A stretch of 64,000 bases of DNA, from NCBI RefSeq assembly GCF_003573695.1, contig NC_039358.1, positions 11,326,326 through 11,390,325 on the forward strand, read 5' to 3'. This document shows positions 1 through 9,708 of this stretch, in pieces (the stretch's first letter is position 1; each line of letters begins with the position of its first letter). A model generated the notes under the pieces. It ran no database searches. It was not told the origin of the DNA and saw nothing but the letters and a program-made list of their open reading frames with translations. The position numbers were made by a program, and so were the translations under genes. Source of the stretch: Papaver somniferum (lineage: Eukaryota > Streptophyta > Magnoliopsida > Ranunculales > Papaveraceae).

Positions 1-154
1 AAAACGTGTTTTCATGACTTTCACGCTATTTGTTCGTGTCTTGAGTGTATAATGATGAATTTTGCTGATGTTGGACCGCTTGTATGTTGTTATTGATGAT
101 CCCATTTGGTTTCCATGTTTAGATTGGTCTAACCTCATGTAATCTTCGTATTAG

Positions 155-901
155 GTGCCAATTACCGAAGTTGAGGATACTGAAACCAATAAGGATAATT
201 CAAGCGTCCCTGGAGTTATTGATGAAGATACAACCATACCTGAACTTCAAGGCCATGAGAGAGTTTTCATTGAAGTAATGGAAACTTCAATTGTTGTCGC
301 TCCAGTTATAGAAGAAACCTAGCTACAAGCAGAGGAGACTGAAGAAACTGTTGCCATGACCGTAGAAGTTTCTCCATTAATTGAGAATCGTATAGTGGTG
401 AATGAATATCCAAGTACCGGAGTTGATTTTGATCCTCCATTTGATGCATCGCTCCCATATCATGAACTAGTTTATGGATTCAGCGTTCCTATTGGATATG
501 CAGTCTTGTACGAGAAGATATGGAGGAAGTTTGGTCACATCATTGTTACTAGAGACCCTGGACGCGCTTATGATTTAACAATGAAAGTAAGTGTCATCTT
601 GCGTGTTGTAAGTGATATATGCGCTAGGGCCAGAAATACTGTGACTCCAAATGTACTCTTTGATTGGGAGTTCAACTTGGAGAATTCTGAAAGACTTGGC
701 TTCAACGTGAAGTGGCTTCGTAAGGAAATAGATGCTATCAAGAACTCGTGTGAGAATAACATACCCTTTCCCAATGATGCTGTGATGGAGAAGGAAGACA
801 AGACTGCTAAGTTGACTGAGGAGTTTAACATGGAGAAGGCGTCCTTGCAAGTCTTGAAAGATGCAGAGGAGAAAAAATCTTTCATTGCTGATTTTGTTTG
901 A
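155..901 (+). pseudogene. PEARLI-4-like (phospholipase-like family) exon with in-frame stop
   Basis: One frame runs from a likely splice acceptor (TTAG at 151-154) to the TGA at 899-901, broken only by TAG at 320-322. If that stop is real, translation could restart at ATG 356, giving 181 residues. The stretch from about residue 40 of this part (GFSVPIGYAVLYEKIWRKFG, then ERLGFNVKWLRKE) resembles the plant family annotated as phospholipase-like PEARLI 4. The tail is charged and coiled-coil-like (EKEDKTAKL, EEFNMEKASLQ). The region before the stop is acidic and TE-rich in the amino-acid sense. No catalytic function is known to me for this domain. The upstream exons lie outside the window. The family name is from memory; the continuous frame across the stop is seen directly. 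It lies antisense to, and 3' of, the gypsy A pol remnant. Confidence 0.5.
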
Positions 902-1196
902 TTTCCTTTTCATAATCTCTTGAACTTCTGGAGTTCTGAGAGACGTGAGGTTTTATTTTGGTTTTGATACTGATTGGTTTTGCATTGATACATGATTGAG
1001 GATTTTCTTTTGGATTTGATAGAGATTTTCTTTAAGTAAAATGAACTGAACTTTGATAAATTGCGGAATTCAAATACTGATTGCAATTATTGCAAATGTT
1101 TTGGAGAAACTGAAATACAATGAAAGAAAATCCTAAACACCAAATCCCAGACGCCATGAATGCTCAAACGCCCAGTACCTCAAATATCCGATAATT
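902..1196. other. AT-rich spacer, no gene seen
   Basis: Non-coding stretch between the PEARLI-4-like exon and the end of the gypsy A pol remnant. No repeat, RNA gene or clear signal was recognised. Confidence 0.6.
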
Positions 1197-1891
1197 TCAG
1201 GCGTCAAATGCCTTCAGCCAATTCTCATGGATCACCGGCATGGTCCTGCCATCTATGTTGATAAGTTTTTAGTAGCCTCCATTTATGGATCTTGCAACCA
1301 TGAAAGGTCCTTGCCAATTGGAGATCCTTGCAGCATGGATATCACTCTTAGTTGCCTTAAGAACTTAATCTACTTCCTTGAATTTGTTAGGCTTGGTCGT
1401 CCGCGCCTTGAATATCTTCTGCTGATTCGGAATTTCTCGTGTGATGGGATTCCATGGTTGCGGCACATATGGGCACTCTTGCAGAGGGGAGTATCCAGCA
1501 TACTGTTTGTCATGCTTAACCATGTCTTCGGCAAAAAATCTTTTGATAGAATGCTCAGTTTGAAGAAACTTTGTATTCATCCACTTAGTGTAATATTGTC
1601 GTGGTAAGGTTATCACTCATAACACTTTGCGACAGCAAAGTTGTCAGTGGGAAGAAGTCCCCGGACCAGGGAAACATGATTAAACATTCGCAATATAGGT
1701 GCATGAAGGGGAATCAGACTTTCCTGAGTACGGAACCTTTTGATGAAAGAGTGTGCGCTTTCTCCAGGTTTCTGTGTAAGTTCCATCAGGGCTTTAACTT
1801 CTTCCAGATGTTCAAAAGGTGGGGCATCCTCTATTTCTTCCGAGTCAGAGTCTTCTTCAATAGTAGAGTGTGCTGAAGGCGTTAGATCCAT
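1197..1891 (-). pseudogene. Gypsy A: post-protease segment and integrase C-terminal remnant
   Basis: Read on the minus strand from 1891, this contains a motif TQKPGES followed by FIKRFRTQESLI, then several broken frames. It ends in an integrase-tail-like segment with GGY-KLIN-D and VIHENWLKAF, with a stop at 1197-1199. The same two motifs occur in the same order in the plus-strand gypsy B (25,240-25,685). No reverse transcriptase or RNase H motif lies between protease and integrase tail. The assignment rests on order and similarity to the other copy; the frames are interrupted by stops and shifts. Confidence 0.55.
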
Positions 1892-1912
1892 CTTTCCAGC
1901 ATGAATCCAAGT

Positions 1913-2431
1913 TCACCCAAGGATCATGTTATACCCTGGATCTTCCCGGATTATGTAAAACTTGGTCTCAGTGCAGACCGAACCTTCTTTGACCTTGAGG
2001 ATGATATATCCATATGCGTCTCTAGAAGTCCCTTCGTGATCCCTGATTTCCATGGGAGCATGAGTAGCTTCTTTTCGAGTAATGCCATCAACCCTGAGAG
2101 TTTTCAAAGGAATGATATTGATGGATGTGCTAACATCAATAAATGTTCTCTTGAATTCATTTCCTTTAATATGCACTGTGGTGAGCAGACCCCAGTCATA
2201 CATTTCCTTGTCAGTGGATGGAGGTTCAGGAGGCACTTTTGGAATCGACAGACGTTTACCGGACACTATGTGGTTCAGAGCCATGAACATGTTTCCCCTC
2301 TGCGCCTTCGACAGATAGAGCAATTCGCATACATGCTCGATCAATGACTGAACTGCTTCTTTGACCGGTTGTTCAGATATGGAGAAAGTCCTAACTGGGA
2401 GAGGATCCATGTGTACTCCTTCAGTCCCCAA
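1913..2431 (-). pseudogene. Gypsy A: aspartic protease-like segment
   Basis: The open 172-residue minus frame holds the usual layout of a Ty3/gypsy retropepsin: DWGLLTTVHIKG, then FIDVSTSINIIPLKTL where the catalytic D-S/T-G belongs, then YGYIILKVKEG and a terminal YNMILG. The catalytic triad reads D-V-S, so the glycine is lost and activity is unlikely. It follows the gag part directly (EGVHMDPLPVR), as in gypsy B, where the same region is found at 24.8-25.3 kb. Confidence 0.65.
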
Positions 2432-3933
2432 GTTAAGTTCTCCCGATTCAACCTTTTCCCTGATATGCGCTTTAGGACTCTGCAGTCAATTGTGGGATGA
2501 TTGACGAACCTATGGAAGCGGCAGTAACAAGGAATTTCCATGTCTTCTTCAGTTGTTTCTTTCTTGACATATGGCAACCTGATAGCACCATCTTGGATCC
2601 AAGCATCCAGGAGTTCGATCACTTCCTCTATGGAAAGGGGAAAGTCAGGTGTGTCTTGATCAGGAGCCCCGGTGCGCTGGTCAGGGGATTGTGCATCTTG
2701 CTTATCCTTCCTTTGTGCTTTTGAATGAGCTGAAGTATGATTGCTCGGCGATTCGTCTTTCCGTTTTCACCCTTATTCCACAATGTTTGTGGAAGGCTGG
2801 AGGTTGTAATGCTTGTTGATCAGACGTCTGCTGCTACCTCGAGCATCTTGCGGTTCTTCAGCCTTTGTAGCTTTTGTTCTTCCCAGTACAACGGGTATAG
2901 TAGTTGCCGATCTCTTCGCCACTTCATGAAGCTCTGAGAAAGTATGGAAACGAAGATCTTTGTAGACCGGGATCATTCCGTTGATACACAAGTCTACAAG
3001 TTGTTGCTCCGTGACGTTTGGATCATGACAGTCCAGGGCCTGGAATCTGAATATTTTCACGTAGTCATTGGGATGTTCATTGTTCCTCTGAAACATTCTT
3101 ACAAGATCAGAGAGAGTAACTTTCTCTGAAACAAATAATTACTTTATGTAGAAGGCGTTAATCATTTCTCCCCAATTGTTGATAGTTCCTGGTGCGATGT
3201 TGTTGTACCAGGTGTATGCCCTGCCTTTCAAGGATTTTGAAAATTCTTTGAGGCGAACAACATGGTTATGCTCATGTTCACCCAAGGCTTTAAGGAACCG
3301 AGAAACATGCTCCCGAGAATTGCCTGTTCCGTCATATTAAGTGAAGGTTGGAGAGGTATAACCTTTTGTAATAGGAATCCTTTGCGTAGCAGCAGGGTAC
3401 GGAGGTTGGTGACGATGGATATGTGACGTCTTGTCTTTTCCATGGTTCTCCAATAGGCGTTCCAAATCTTCCCGCGTAATGAAATTTGATGATTCATTCG
3501 CTGATGGATCGTCTGCAGCTTTGCAGACTTCGCTATCATCTACTGTAAGAATTGGAACTACTTCAGGATCAGCATCTGAGGATGTTTCCTTTTCTTTTCC
3601 TTTTCCTGGAGTCTTCTATGATATCTTGTCATTGAGAGTGTTGAGATAATTGAATAGCTCCCTCTGTGTTGCATTCATGTCCGTTTGATTCTTTGCAAGA
3701 GTCTCTTGCATCTTGATGAGATCAACCATGGTAGGTGGTGGATTCCCCCTGACTTCCTCAGGGTATCGGACGAACAGGAGATGACCTTCCATGTTAGCGT
3801 GAGGAGGGATAACATCACCACCGTCATTGTTAGAGGCCGGAATGGTTTCTAGAATATCCTCATTGTTGTTGTTGCTAGTGCTAGCGTCGTTTGTGTTGGA
3901 ACCTGTAACTAACCCAGACCTAAGACCAGACAT
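2341..3933 (-). pseudogene. Gypsy A: gag, broken into several frames
   Basis: Gag starts at ATG 3933 (MSGLRSGLV) just after the primer-binding region. The reading passes through an Asn/Ser-rich head and METLAKNQTD-like helices, then ITREDLERLLENHGKD, GRAYTWYNNIAPGTINNW and MFQRNNEHPNDYVK, which is the retrotransposon gag core. It ends with a zinc-knuckle-like YCRFHRFVNHPTIDCR (C-x2-H-x4-H-x4-C spacing). Stops are present after IPITKGYTSPTFT and after NAFYIK, and the frame changes near 3,600 and 2,600. Product role if intact: capsid protein of the element. The alignment to gypsy B gag (6,844-7,644 joined to 23,833) supports the call. Confidence 0.7.
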
Positions 3934-3967
3934 CTTTGTGAATTGAGATTGCAACCGAGAGATTAAC

Positions 3968-3985
3968 CTCCCACTATGGTCGCCA
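3968..3985 (-). promoter_or_regulatory. Gypsy A primer-binding-site candidate
   Basis: Minus strand TGGCGACCATAGTGGGAG lies three bases after an LTR-like end (TCTACA, 3994-3989) and 35 bases before the gag start. The same GCATAGTGGGAGATTAATCTCTCGG context occurs in gypsy B at about 6,771. The matching tRNA was not identified. Confidence 0.4.
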
Positions 3986-3988
3986 ATC

Positions 3989-4740
3989 TGTAGATGGGTA
4001 AAACGATTTTCCGGTTTTTGCGGAATTGAGGAGATGACTGTGTCGTAGGGGAATTGTGGAATTGAGGAGTCCAAGAGTAGGGAAGTGGGAAATCGTGTCA
4101 AAACAAGTTTCTCATCATGCGGAGACTTGGTTGATTTTTCAACACTACTTTGCTAAATCCTTCAACTGATTGCACGACTTGCTCACATTCTCATCGTGTG
4201 CCTGAACACACGTGACGTAGACCGCCAGACCAAAATCCTAGTTAATATCCACACATGTGACACGATTGACATCTCGTGGTTGTGGAGTCAGTTGCTGACT
4301 TCATGGGACAATGAGTCCTTGTATTGCTGAGTCGAACGTGATTTGCAAATGTTCTGAGACTCATGAATTTAACATGTCTGTTGAGACACATGTATCATTG
4401 CCGAATGAATGTTGATAACCTGAGCAAACTGTGCTGTTGAATCCTTGAATATAATAGTTGAGCCAATATTCCTTAATCTGAGCAAATATTCCTAGTCTGA
4501 GCAAATATTGCTCATCTGAGCGACTGTTGCTCGTCTGATGAATTGTTGGTGGTAGGACCAAACGAAATATTAATTTAAGATAACGACTGCTAGGACGAGT
4601 ATAATAATGAAAGTGTTTATCATGGGATCAACGTAAAATTATTAGTATTTGAATCTACTCAGAATTACATTTTTGCAGAGCTCTGGATTCGAAACCCTAA
4701 TTTTGATCAATTGCTGATCAATTGATGATTTATTGAAAAC
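3989..4740 (-). mobile_element. Gypsy A 5' LTR-like region (outer border not found)
   Basis: Non-coding DNA immediately upstream of the gypsy A primer-binding candidate. It contains a run of repeated CTGAGCAAATATTCC/CTGAGCGACTGTTGCTC units around 4,420-4,540. I could not find a matching second LTR or a target duplication, so the right border is arbitrary. Confidence 0.35.
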
Positions 4741-4755
4741 AACCACATAGTGAAG

Positions 4756-6060
4756 GAGGGACCGGCTACATGGGATGATGAGTCGACCATGTAACGCCCA
4801 GATGCTCAAGTGAGCAAAAATACCAAAGTCTCTTGAAGACCAGTTGGTGAAAAGATGATTAGATGCTGGTTTAATCCCTTATTAAAATAATACTCGTGTG
4901 AGAGTTAATTGGTATGGAGAGATGAGGGACCGATCAAGGGGACATGGGACCGGCTCTTGGTGATCATGGGACCAGCTGATGGTTGTTTGACCAAATTCCA
5001 AGTTGTTTGAGAAGAGTTTGGACCCAATATGAACAATTGAGCAAATTAGGTCAAAATTATTAAAACATGTGGGACCGGCTATTTGAAAGCCCTAGGGACA
5101 TCCTTGGTCGGTCAAGGAGACATTCCCACGTCACCATAATGTCCATGTCTCATTCGTGAGAGTTTCGATATTTTCTGATGCGCGTTTGAGCAACATTTTG
5201 AGAAAATATGAAGGATTCAGGGTTTTGCTGAAACTGGGGAATCTTCATGAGATGATGAAAAATAATTAATAAAATAGGGGATTATAAGATGTGGGACCGG
5301 CCGTGGCTAGGGCATGACCGTCCGGCTAGCAAGCTCGGTCCCGCAATACCTTTCCTAATTTTATGTATTTTCCCTGATGTGAGGGAAATATCATGAAACT
5401 GAGGAATTTCCACGAGATTATGGAAATAATAATAATAAAATAGGGAGTCATGAAGTGTGGGACCGGCTATGGCCAAGGCATGGTCGTCCGTCCAAAAAGC
5501 CCGTCCCAAGGAACTTTTCCCAATTTTATAATGTTTTTCATGATTTTAGGGAAATATCATAAAATTAAGAGGTTTGTTGAAACCAAGGAATTTGTTGAAA
5601 TCAGGGAGTTTCCATGAGATGAGGGAAACATAAAAAATAATAATAATAAAATAAGGGGCATGTGTGACCCGCTAGGGCATGCAGGCCGGCTAGGGCCCGG
5701 TCCCACGAGTTTCCCTAATTTTACATTATTTTCATGACTTGAGGGAAATTTCATGAATTCAAGGAATTTTCATGGGATGAGAAAAATAATAATAAAATAA
5801 TAAGGAGCCATGAGGTGTGGGACCGGCCACGTCTAGGGCATGGCCGGCTGGCTAGTGAATCCGGTCCCACGACATCTTTATTAATTTATTATTATTTCTT
5901 TGATACGAGGAAACACCATGAGACTGGGGAGTTTCCTTGAGACGAAGGAGATTTGTTCAAATGAATGGATTTTCATGAGATCAGGAAAAATAATAAAAAT
6001 ATAAAATTGGGCGCGGGACTGGCCGCGGCACGACCGGCCGGCCGTGGGCCCAGTCTCCCA
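4756..6060 (+). repeat. Degenerate tandem repeat with GTGGGACCGGC cores
   Basis: Cores start near 5291, 5457, 5662, 5817 and 6013, spaced roughly 155-205 bases. Each is followed by a GC-rich GCATGGCCGGC-type block ending in GGTCCCAC. The units are separated by AT-rich arms with ATAATAATAAAATA and by TTTCATGAGAT-like stretches. The core and the GGTCCCAC block are mutually inverted, so each unit can form a hairpin. Weaker cores begin at about 4,756. No coding potential; short frames here are chance. Confidence 0.6.
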
Positions 6061-6062
6061 GC

Positions 6063-6752
6063 GCCTCGATTAATATTTTATTATTTATTATTTTCTTCCT
6101 ATTTTGCATAGGTTCATCGTTCCTTTGTGTTTTGGAATGCTCGTTTGTGCATTCAGGTGCTCGTTTGTGCATTATTGCTGAGCACACTTGCACCATTTTG
6201 GTCGGAGCTTACTCGAGAGATGCTCAGATGCTCGTTCGTTGAACATTTATCATCAACCCGTGGAATTATGCTGGGAAGAACCACGAATTGAAGTGACGAA
6301 ATATTACGAAGAATCGTAGAATATTGCTGAATATTTAGTTAACGATTAGAAATAATTAATTGATGGCTCTATACTATAAGGCATGTTGTCTAGGAGCATT
6401 AATTATCTGAGAATTTAGAAATATGAGCTTGTGGAAACGTCATATCTTCTTTATATAGTCAGGGAAAACCTTGTTGCATCCTGAAGATGTTATTGCTCTA
6501 TACTAGCAGGAAAGCTGTTTAGGAGCCGTCCAATCTTTCGATTCTATATAGAAGTAATTACAGAAATTGCTCATTACTCATGAGATGTGCCATTGCCTCA
6601 GCTGAGAGACTACACATCTACATATACTCTGAGAGACAACCTTCTCAGTCAGAGATTTTGTGGCATGAGATTTCATGTTTTCGACTACACATCAGGAGTA
6701 CTACAATTATGGTTTTACGATTTTAACCTTTGTTGAAAATCCACTATCTACA
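6063..6752 (+). mobile_element. Gypsy B 5' LTR-like 3' portion
   Basis: Non-coding region ending in TCTACA at about 6752, followed by the same AGTGGGAG leader seen in gypsy A. A TATA-like TTTATATAG lies near 6450-6458 and could be the LTR promoter. Paired GCTCGTTTGTGCATT repeats lie near 6140-6170. The outer LTR border and a second LTR were not found. Confidence 0.35.
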
Positions 6753-7644
6753 CCCATAAACAACTGGAGAGCATAGTGGGAGATTAATCTCTCGGTTGCA
6801 GTATCAATTCCCAATTTTAATTTCATTTTTCCAATCCCAATTTCTAGAGCTCAGGTCCGGATCAGCAACAAACCATGAGGCCACCGGCACTGAAAATGTC
6901 CTTGGTATCAACGTTCCTTCCAGTGACATCAATGTACCACCTGTCAGCATGATCAACACCAGCGTAGCAGGAAACATTCCTTAGGCGTTACACCTCCGAT
7001 CACCAGAGCCAGAGCCGCTGTCGCCGCCCCCAATGTTTCTTCAAGCGTGATGCCCCCAGTTGTCACCAGAGCTGCCGCCACTCCACCATCGGGACGAGAG
7101 ACTGGAGGAACCAGAGGAGGCAAACCCCTATCACCATTGCTGATTTGATGGAAAGACATGAAGTTCTTGCTAAGGATCAGACGGGCATGGCTTCAACTCA
7201 AAAGGAGGTGCTTACTTTCCTCAAGACACTAACTGAGCGGTTCCCGCAGGATCCACGCCGACCAGAGCCAATAAGGAGCACTTTTAATACCCCTGGCGCA
7301 AGTACCTCAGCAGGGAACACCCTTTTAGATGAAGAAGCCCGCTCATTGGAGAGGAATCAGCCATCCAATTTCATCACACGTGAAGATTTGGAACAAGATA
7401 AAACCCGGTGGACATGCACCAACATCAACCTCCGTATCCTCCTGATGTGCAAAGAGTTCCTCTCCAGAGGGGATATTCTTCTCCTCAATTCTTCCTTTAT
7501 GACGACACTGGTAATGCGCGTGAACATATCTCTCGATTTTTAGAATCCTTGGGTGAGCACGAATACAATCATGTCCTCCGCTTGAAGGAATTTTCAAAGT
7601 CACTTACTGGAAGAGCGTATACCTAGTACAACAACATTGCACCA
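6753..7644 (+). pseudogene. Gypsy B: gag, N-terminal part (cut at 7644)
   Basis: Homologous to gypsy A gag. The reading gives ELRSGSATN at 6844 (the initiator ATG of gypsy A is not conserved here), then MERHEVLAKDQTGMASTQKEV, NQPSNFITREDLE, MDMHQHQPPYPPDVQRVP, DDTGNAREHISRFLE and SLTGRAYT. A TAG replaces W before YNNIAP. At least two frame changes are seen (about 6,985 and 7,420). Translation of the cut ends with I-A-P, and resumes in frame at 23,833 after the inserted array, which shows both parts were one gene. Confidence 0.7.
7640..7644 (+). other. Target-site duplication CACCA (left)
   Basis: CACCA directly precedes TGATGAGTGC, the start of LTR1, and recurs at 23,833-23,837 directly after LTR4. 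A 5-bp duplication is normal for LTR-element integration. Confidence 0.85.
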
Positions 7645-8498
7645 TGATGAGTGCTAAAAAGTGCATATTTCTATATATTTTTCTTGGCATTTAACTCATC
7701 TTCTGTGCATTAATTCTACATTTTATCCCATATTCTGTATTTTCATTGTTTTCAAGAATAAATATTTTTATTAATTAATTTTGCATTTTTAGGTAATAAA
7801 TAAAGTTAGATGAATTGCGGAGCGGAAAAGAGCAGAAAAGTAGTGAAAAGCCGGGAGGAATTACGCAAGGAAGCCGCGAAGAATGTTGTGCACAAGACTC
7901 AAAGGCTAGAAGTGGGCTTGAAGAGGAAGAATTGTCCTTAAAGAAGATATGGGCTTGGCATATCCAAGGCCCAAAACCCTTACCCAAACCCATTTCCAAT
8001 ATCCATACCCGCCTTCATCTTCAGCCGTCAGATTGGATCATCTCAGCATCCTACGGTCGTCTCATCGTCGTGCATCGAAGTCTGAAGCTCCTGTCTAACA
8101 CTACAGCACCTAACTTCATCTTGAGCCGTCAGTTTCGTTGTACTTCCGCATCCAACGGTCGCTCCTCGCTTCCTTCTATCTCGTCGTTAGATCGATCCAT
8201 CATCTCCACATCCCACGGCTCGGCTTCGCGAAACATCAAAAATCCTTATCCTCGCTCAACACCCTAGCACCTAAGTTTATATCCCACAAAACAAACACAC
8301 CCTAGCCATCGAACCCATCTTCTTCTTCTCCCTTCTTCCCTCTGCAGACGCCATCACCACCACCTGCTCTGCCTCTGCCACCACTACCAACTCCGTCTGC
8401 ACCTTCCATACCTCCACCACTATAAACCATCATTATCAACACGTTCACCATCCTTCTATCAACTTTTTTCATCATTTCCAAACCCTATTTTTCTCTGA

Positions 8499-8720
8499 NN
8501 NNNNNNNNNNNNNNNNNNNNNNNNNNNNNNNNNNNNNNNNNNNNNNNNNNNNNNNNNNNNNNNNNNNNNNNNNNNNNNNNNNNNNNNNNNNNNNNNNNNN
8601 NNNNNNNNNNNNNNNNNNNNNNNNNNNNNNNNNNNNNNNNNNNNNNNNNNNNNNNNNNNNNNNNNNNNNNNNNNNNNNNNNNNNNNNNNNNNNNNNNNNN
8701 NNNNNNNNNNNNNNNNNNNN
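8499..8720. other. Assembly gap (222 N) inside LTR1
   Basis: LTR2 and LTR4 have 128 bases between the same flanks (TTCTCTGA and TAATTTCAC), so the gap is probably over-sized by about 94 bases. Confidence 0.9.
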
Positions 8721-8785
8721 TAATTTCACTTTTCATGAAACCCTAGTTTTCTGATTTTGGGTATTTTTTGGGGGAAACTTGCATG

Positions 8786-8792
8786 TATAAAT
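8786..8792 (+). promoter_or_regulatory. LTR1 TATA box (TATAAAT)
   Basis: TATAAAT in GCATGTATAAATTGGGG. It is conserved at the matching place in LTR2 (12916), LTR4 (22934), LTR3 (19179, TATAAATAG) and the solo LTR (61660, TATAAATAA), and is the best candidate for the retrotransposon promoter. Confidence 0.6.
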
Positions 8793-8994
8793 TGGGGGAC
8801 TTGGGTGTTGATTTTGGGCATGCCTGGATTAGCCAGAGCTTCACCCAAGAGGACTGGACTAGCCAGTTCCTCAACTGTTGGTTCATTTGTTTTGTAAATT
8901 TTCAGTCATGTTTTGTTTGAATTTGCTCTTATTATCATATGTGATAAATGTTAATGTTGTTTATATGTTGAGCATGAGCTAAATTGTTGCAGCT

Positions 8995-9013
8995 GAGGTT
9001 TAGATGAAACCTC
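8995..9013 (+). ncRNA. Conserved LTR hairpin 1 (RNA structure candidate)
   Basis: Arms GAGGTTT/AAACCTC with loop AGATG, extended by outer CT/AG. Counterparts: LTR3 19352-19370 (AGGGTTT/ATACCCT, one mismatch) and solo LTR 61854-61872 (AGGGTTT/AAGCCCT, one G-U pair). Each is 19 nt, 3' of the TATA box. Confidence 0.5.
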
Positions 9014-9105
9014 AGTGCACTGTCTGATAGTGGAATGCTAGGTTAGAGCCTTAGTGCATTGTTTTGATTGAGCAATGGGAGAAATTAGTGCTCATCTGTG
9101 TGCTT

Positions 9106-9143
9106 GTGATTGATTGTACTGTCAAAAGACAGTCAATGCTAGG
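9106..9143 (+). ncRNA. Conserved 38-nt covarying hairpin module, LTR1 copy
   Basis: Order of parts: GTG, outer arm ATTG, 5-nt bulge ATTGT, inner arm ACTGT, 6-nt loop CAAAAG, inner arm ACAGT, outer arm CAAT, then GCTAGG. All six copies in the window are exactly 38 nt with this architecture, and the outer arms change in a complementary way between divergent LTRs. It lies about 320 bases 3' of the TATA box, so it would be in the transcript. Function unknown; packaging, dimerisation or translation control are options. Confidence 0.6.
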
Positions 9144-9690
9144 AGCACATTAGTTGAGCAAGCTAATTCTCTTTCCATTCCATTTGTATGCTTAGGATCA
9201 TAAGTTGACCTTAGCTGTCACTTAGTTCCATTAGGAATTCAACCTAGAATTACATTATCTGGATAGGTCACAAGGGTGGATTCAAGGCCTTAGCTTAACC
9301 CACATTTTGTTTTCACAGTCACTTGCAACTCCGAATCTGTTTTTCTTATTGCTTAGTTAAATTTTCCTTGCTGCTTTGTTTAGTTTTTGTGCAATTTACA
9401 GCTTGTTGTGCACTGAAATCAGTGCACAAACTCCCCCCTGCCCTTGGCTTACAGCCTTGGTTCTTAACTGTTCTGCCTTATTGCTTTGCCTTGCTCACTG
9501 CCTTGGCCTATCCCTCATTGTCACTGCCTTGCATATAGCTTAGCTAGGAAAACTTCATAACACCCCAAGTCCATGTGGAATGACCCTGTTCTTGCACACA
9601 AGCTACAACTGACCCTGTGCACTTGCAGGTATCACTGTAGGCATCCATTTATTGTCTTATTTTCACATCTTTAAATGCCTACCAAGTTTT

Positions 9691-9708
9691 TGGCGCCGCT
9701 GCCGGGGA
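9691..9708 (+). promoter_or_regulatory. Primer-binding site, unit 1
   Basis: TGGCGCCGCTGCCGGGGA, six bases after LTR1. It differs at one position from the 18 bases complementary to the 3' end of plant tRNA-Asp as I recall it. Repeated at 13,821-13,838. Confidence 0.75.

Larger units (their letters stand above)
7645..9684 (+). repeat. LTR1 of the array
   Basis: Starts TGATGAGTGC and ends GCCTACCA, the TG...CA rule. It includes a 222-base N run (8499-8720). With 128 bases in its place, as in LTR2 and LTR4, its length would be 1,946. U3-like features: three CCGTCAG...ACGG blocks at about 8,025-8,060, 8,126-8,160 and 8,182-8,220. TATA at 8786. Downstream, the two conserved hairpins at 8995-9013 and 9106-9143. 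The open frame 7815-8267 is conserved only because the LTRs are copies. Confidence 0.85.

Noticed and set aside
4756..6060. CRISPR-like regular repeat
   Set aside because: Spacing is irregular, units are degenerate and the DNA is eukaryotic.
7815..8267. Conserved frame repeated at 12,156 and 22,174 (about 111-150 residues)
   Set aside because: It is conserved because the LTRs are near-identical copies; LTR3 does not keep it and the composition is not protein-like.
8472..8736. Minus frames made of X
   Set aside because: They run through the N gap.
9323..9538. 71-residue hydrophobic frame repeated at 13,453 and 23,471
   Set aside because: Lies in the LTR, absent in LTR3, no initiation context or family similarity.
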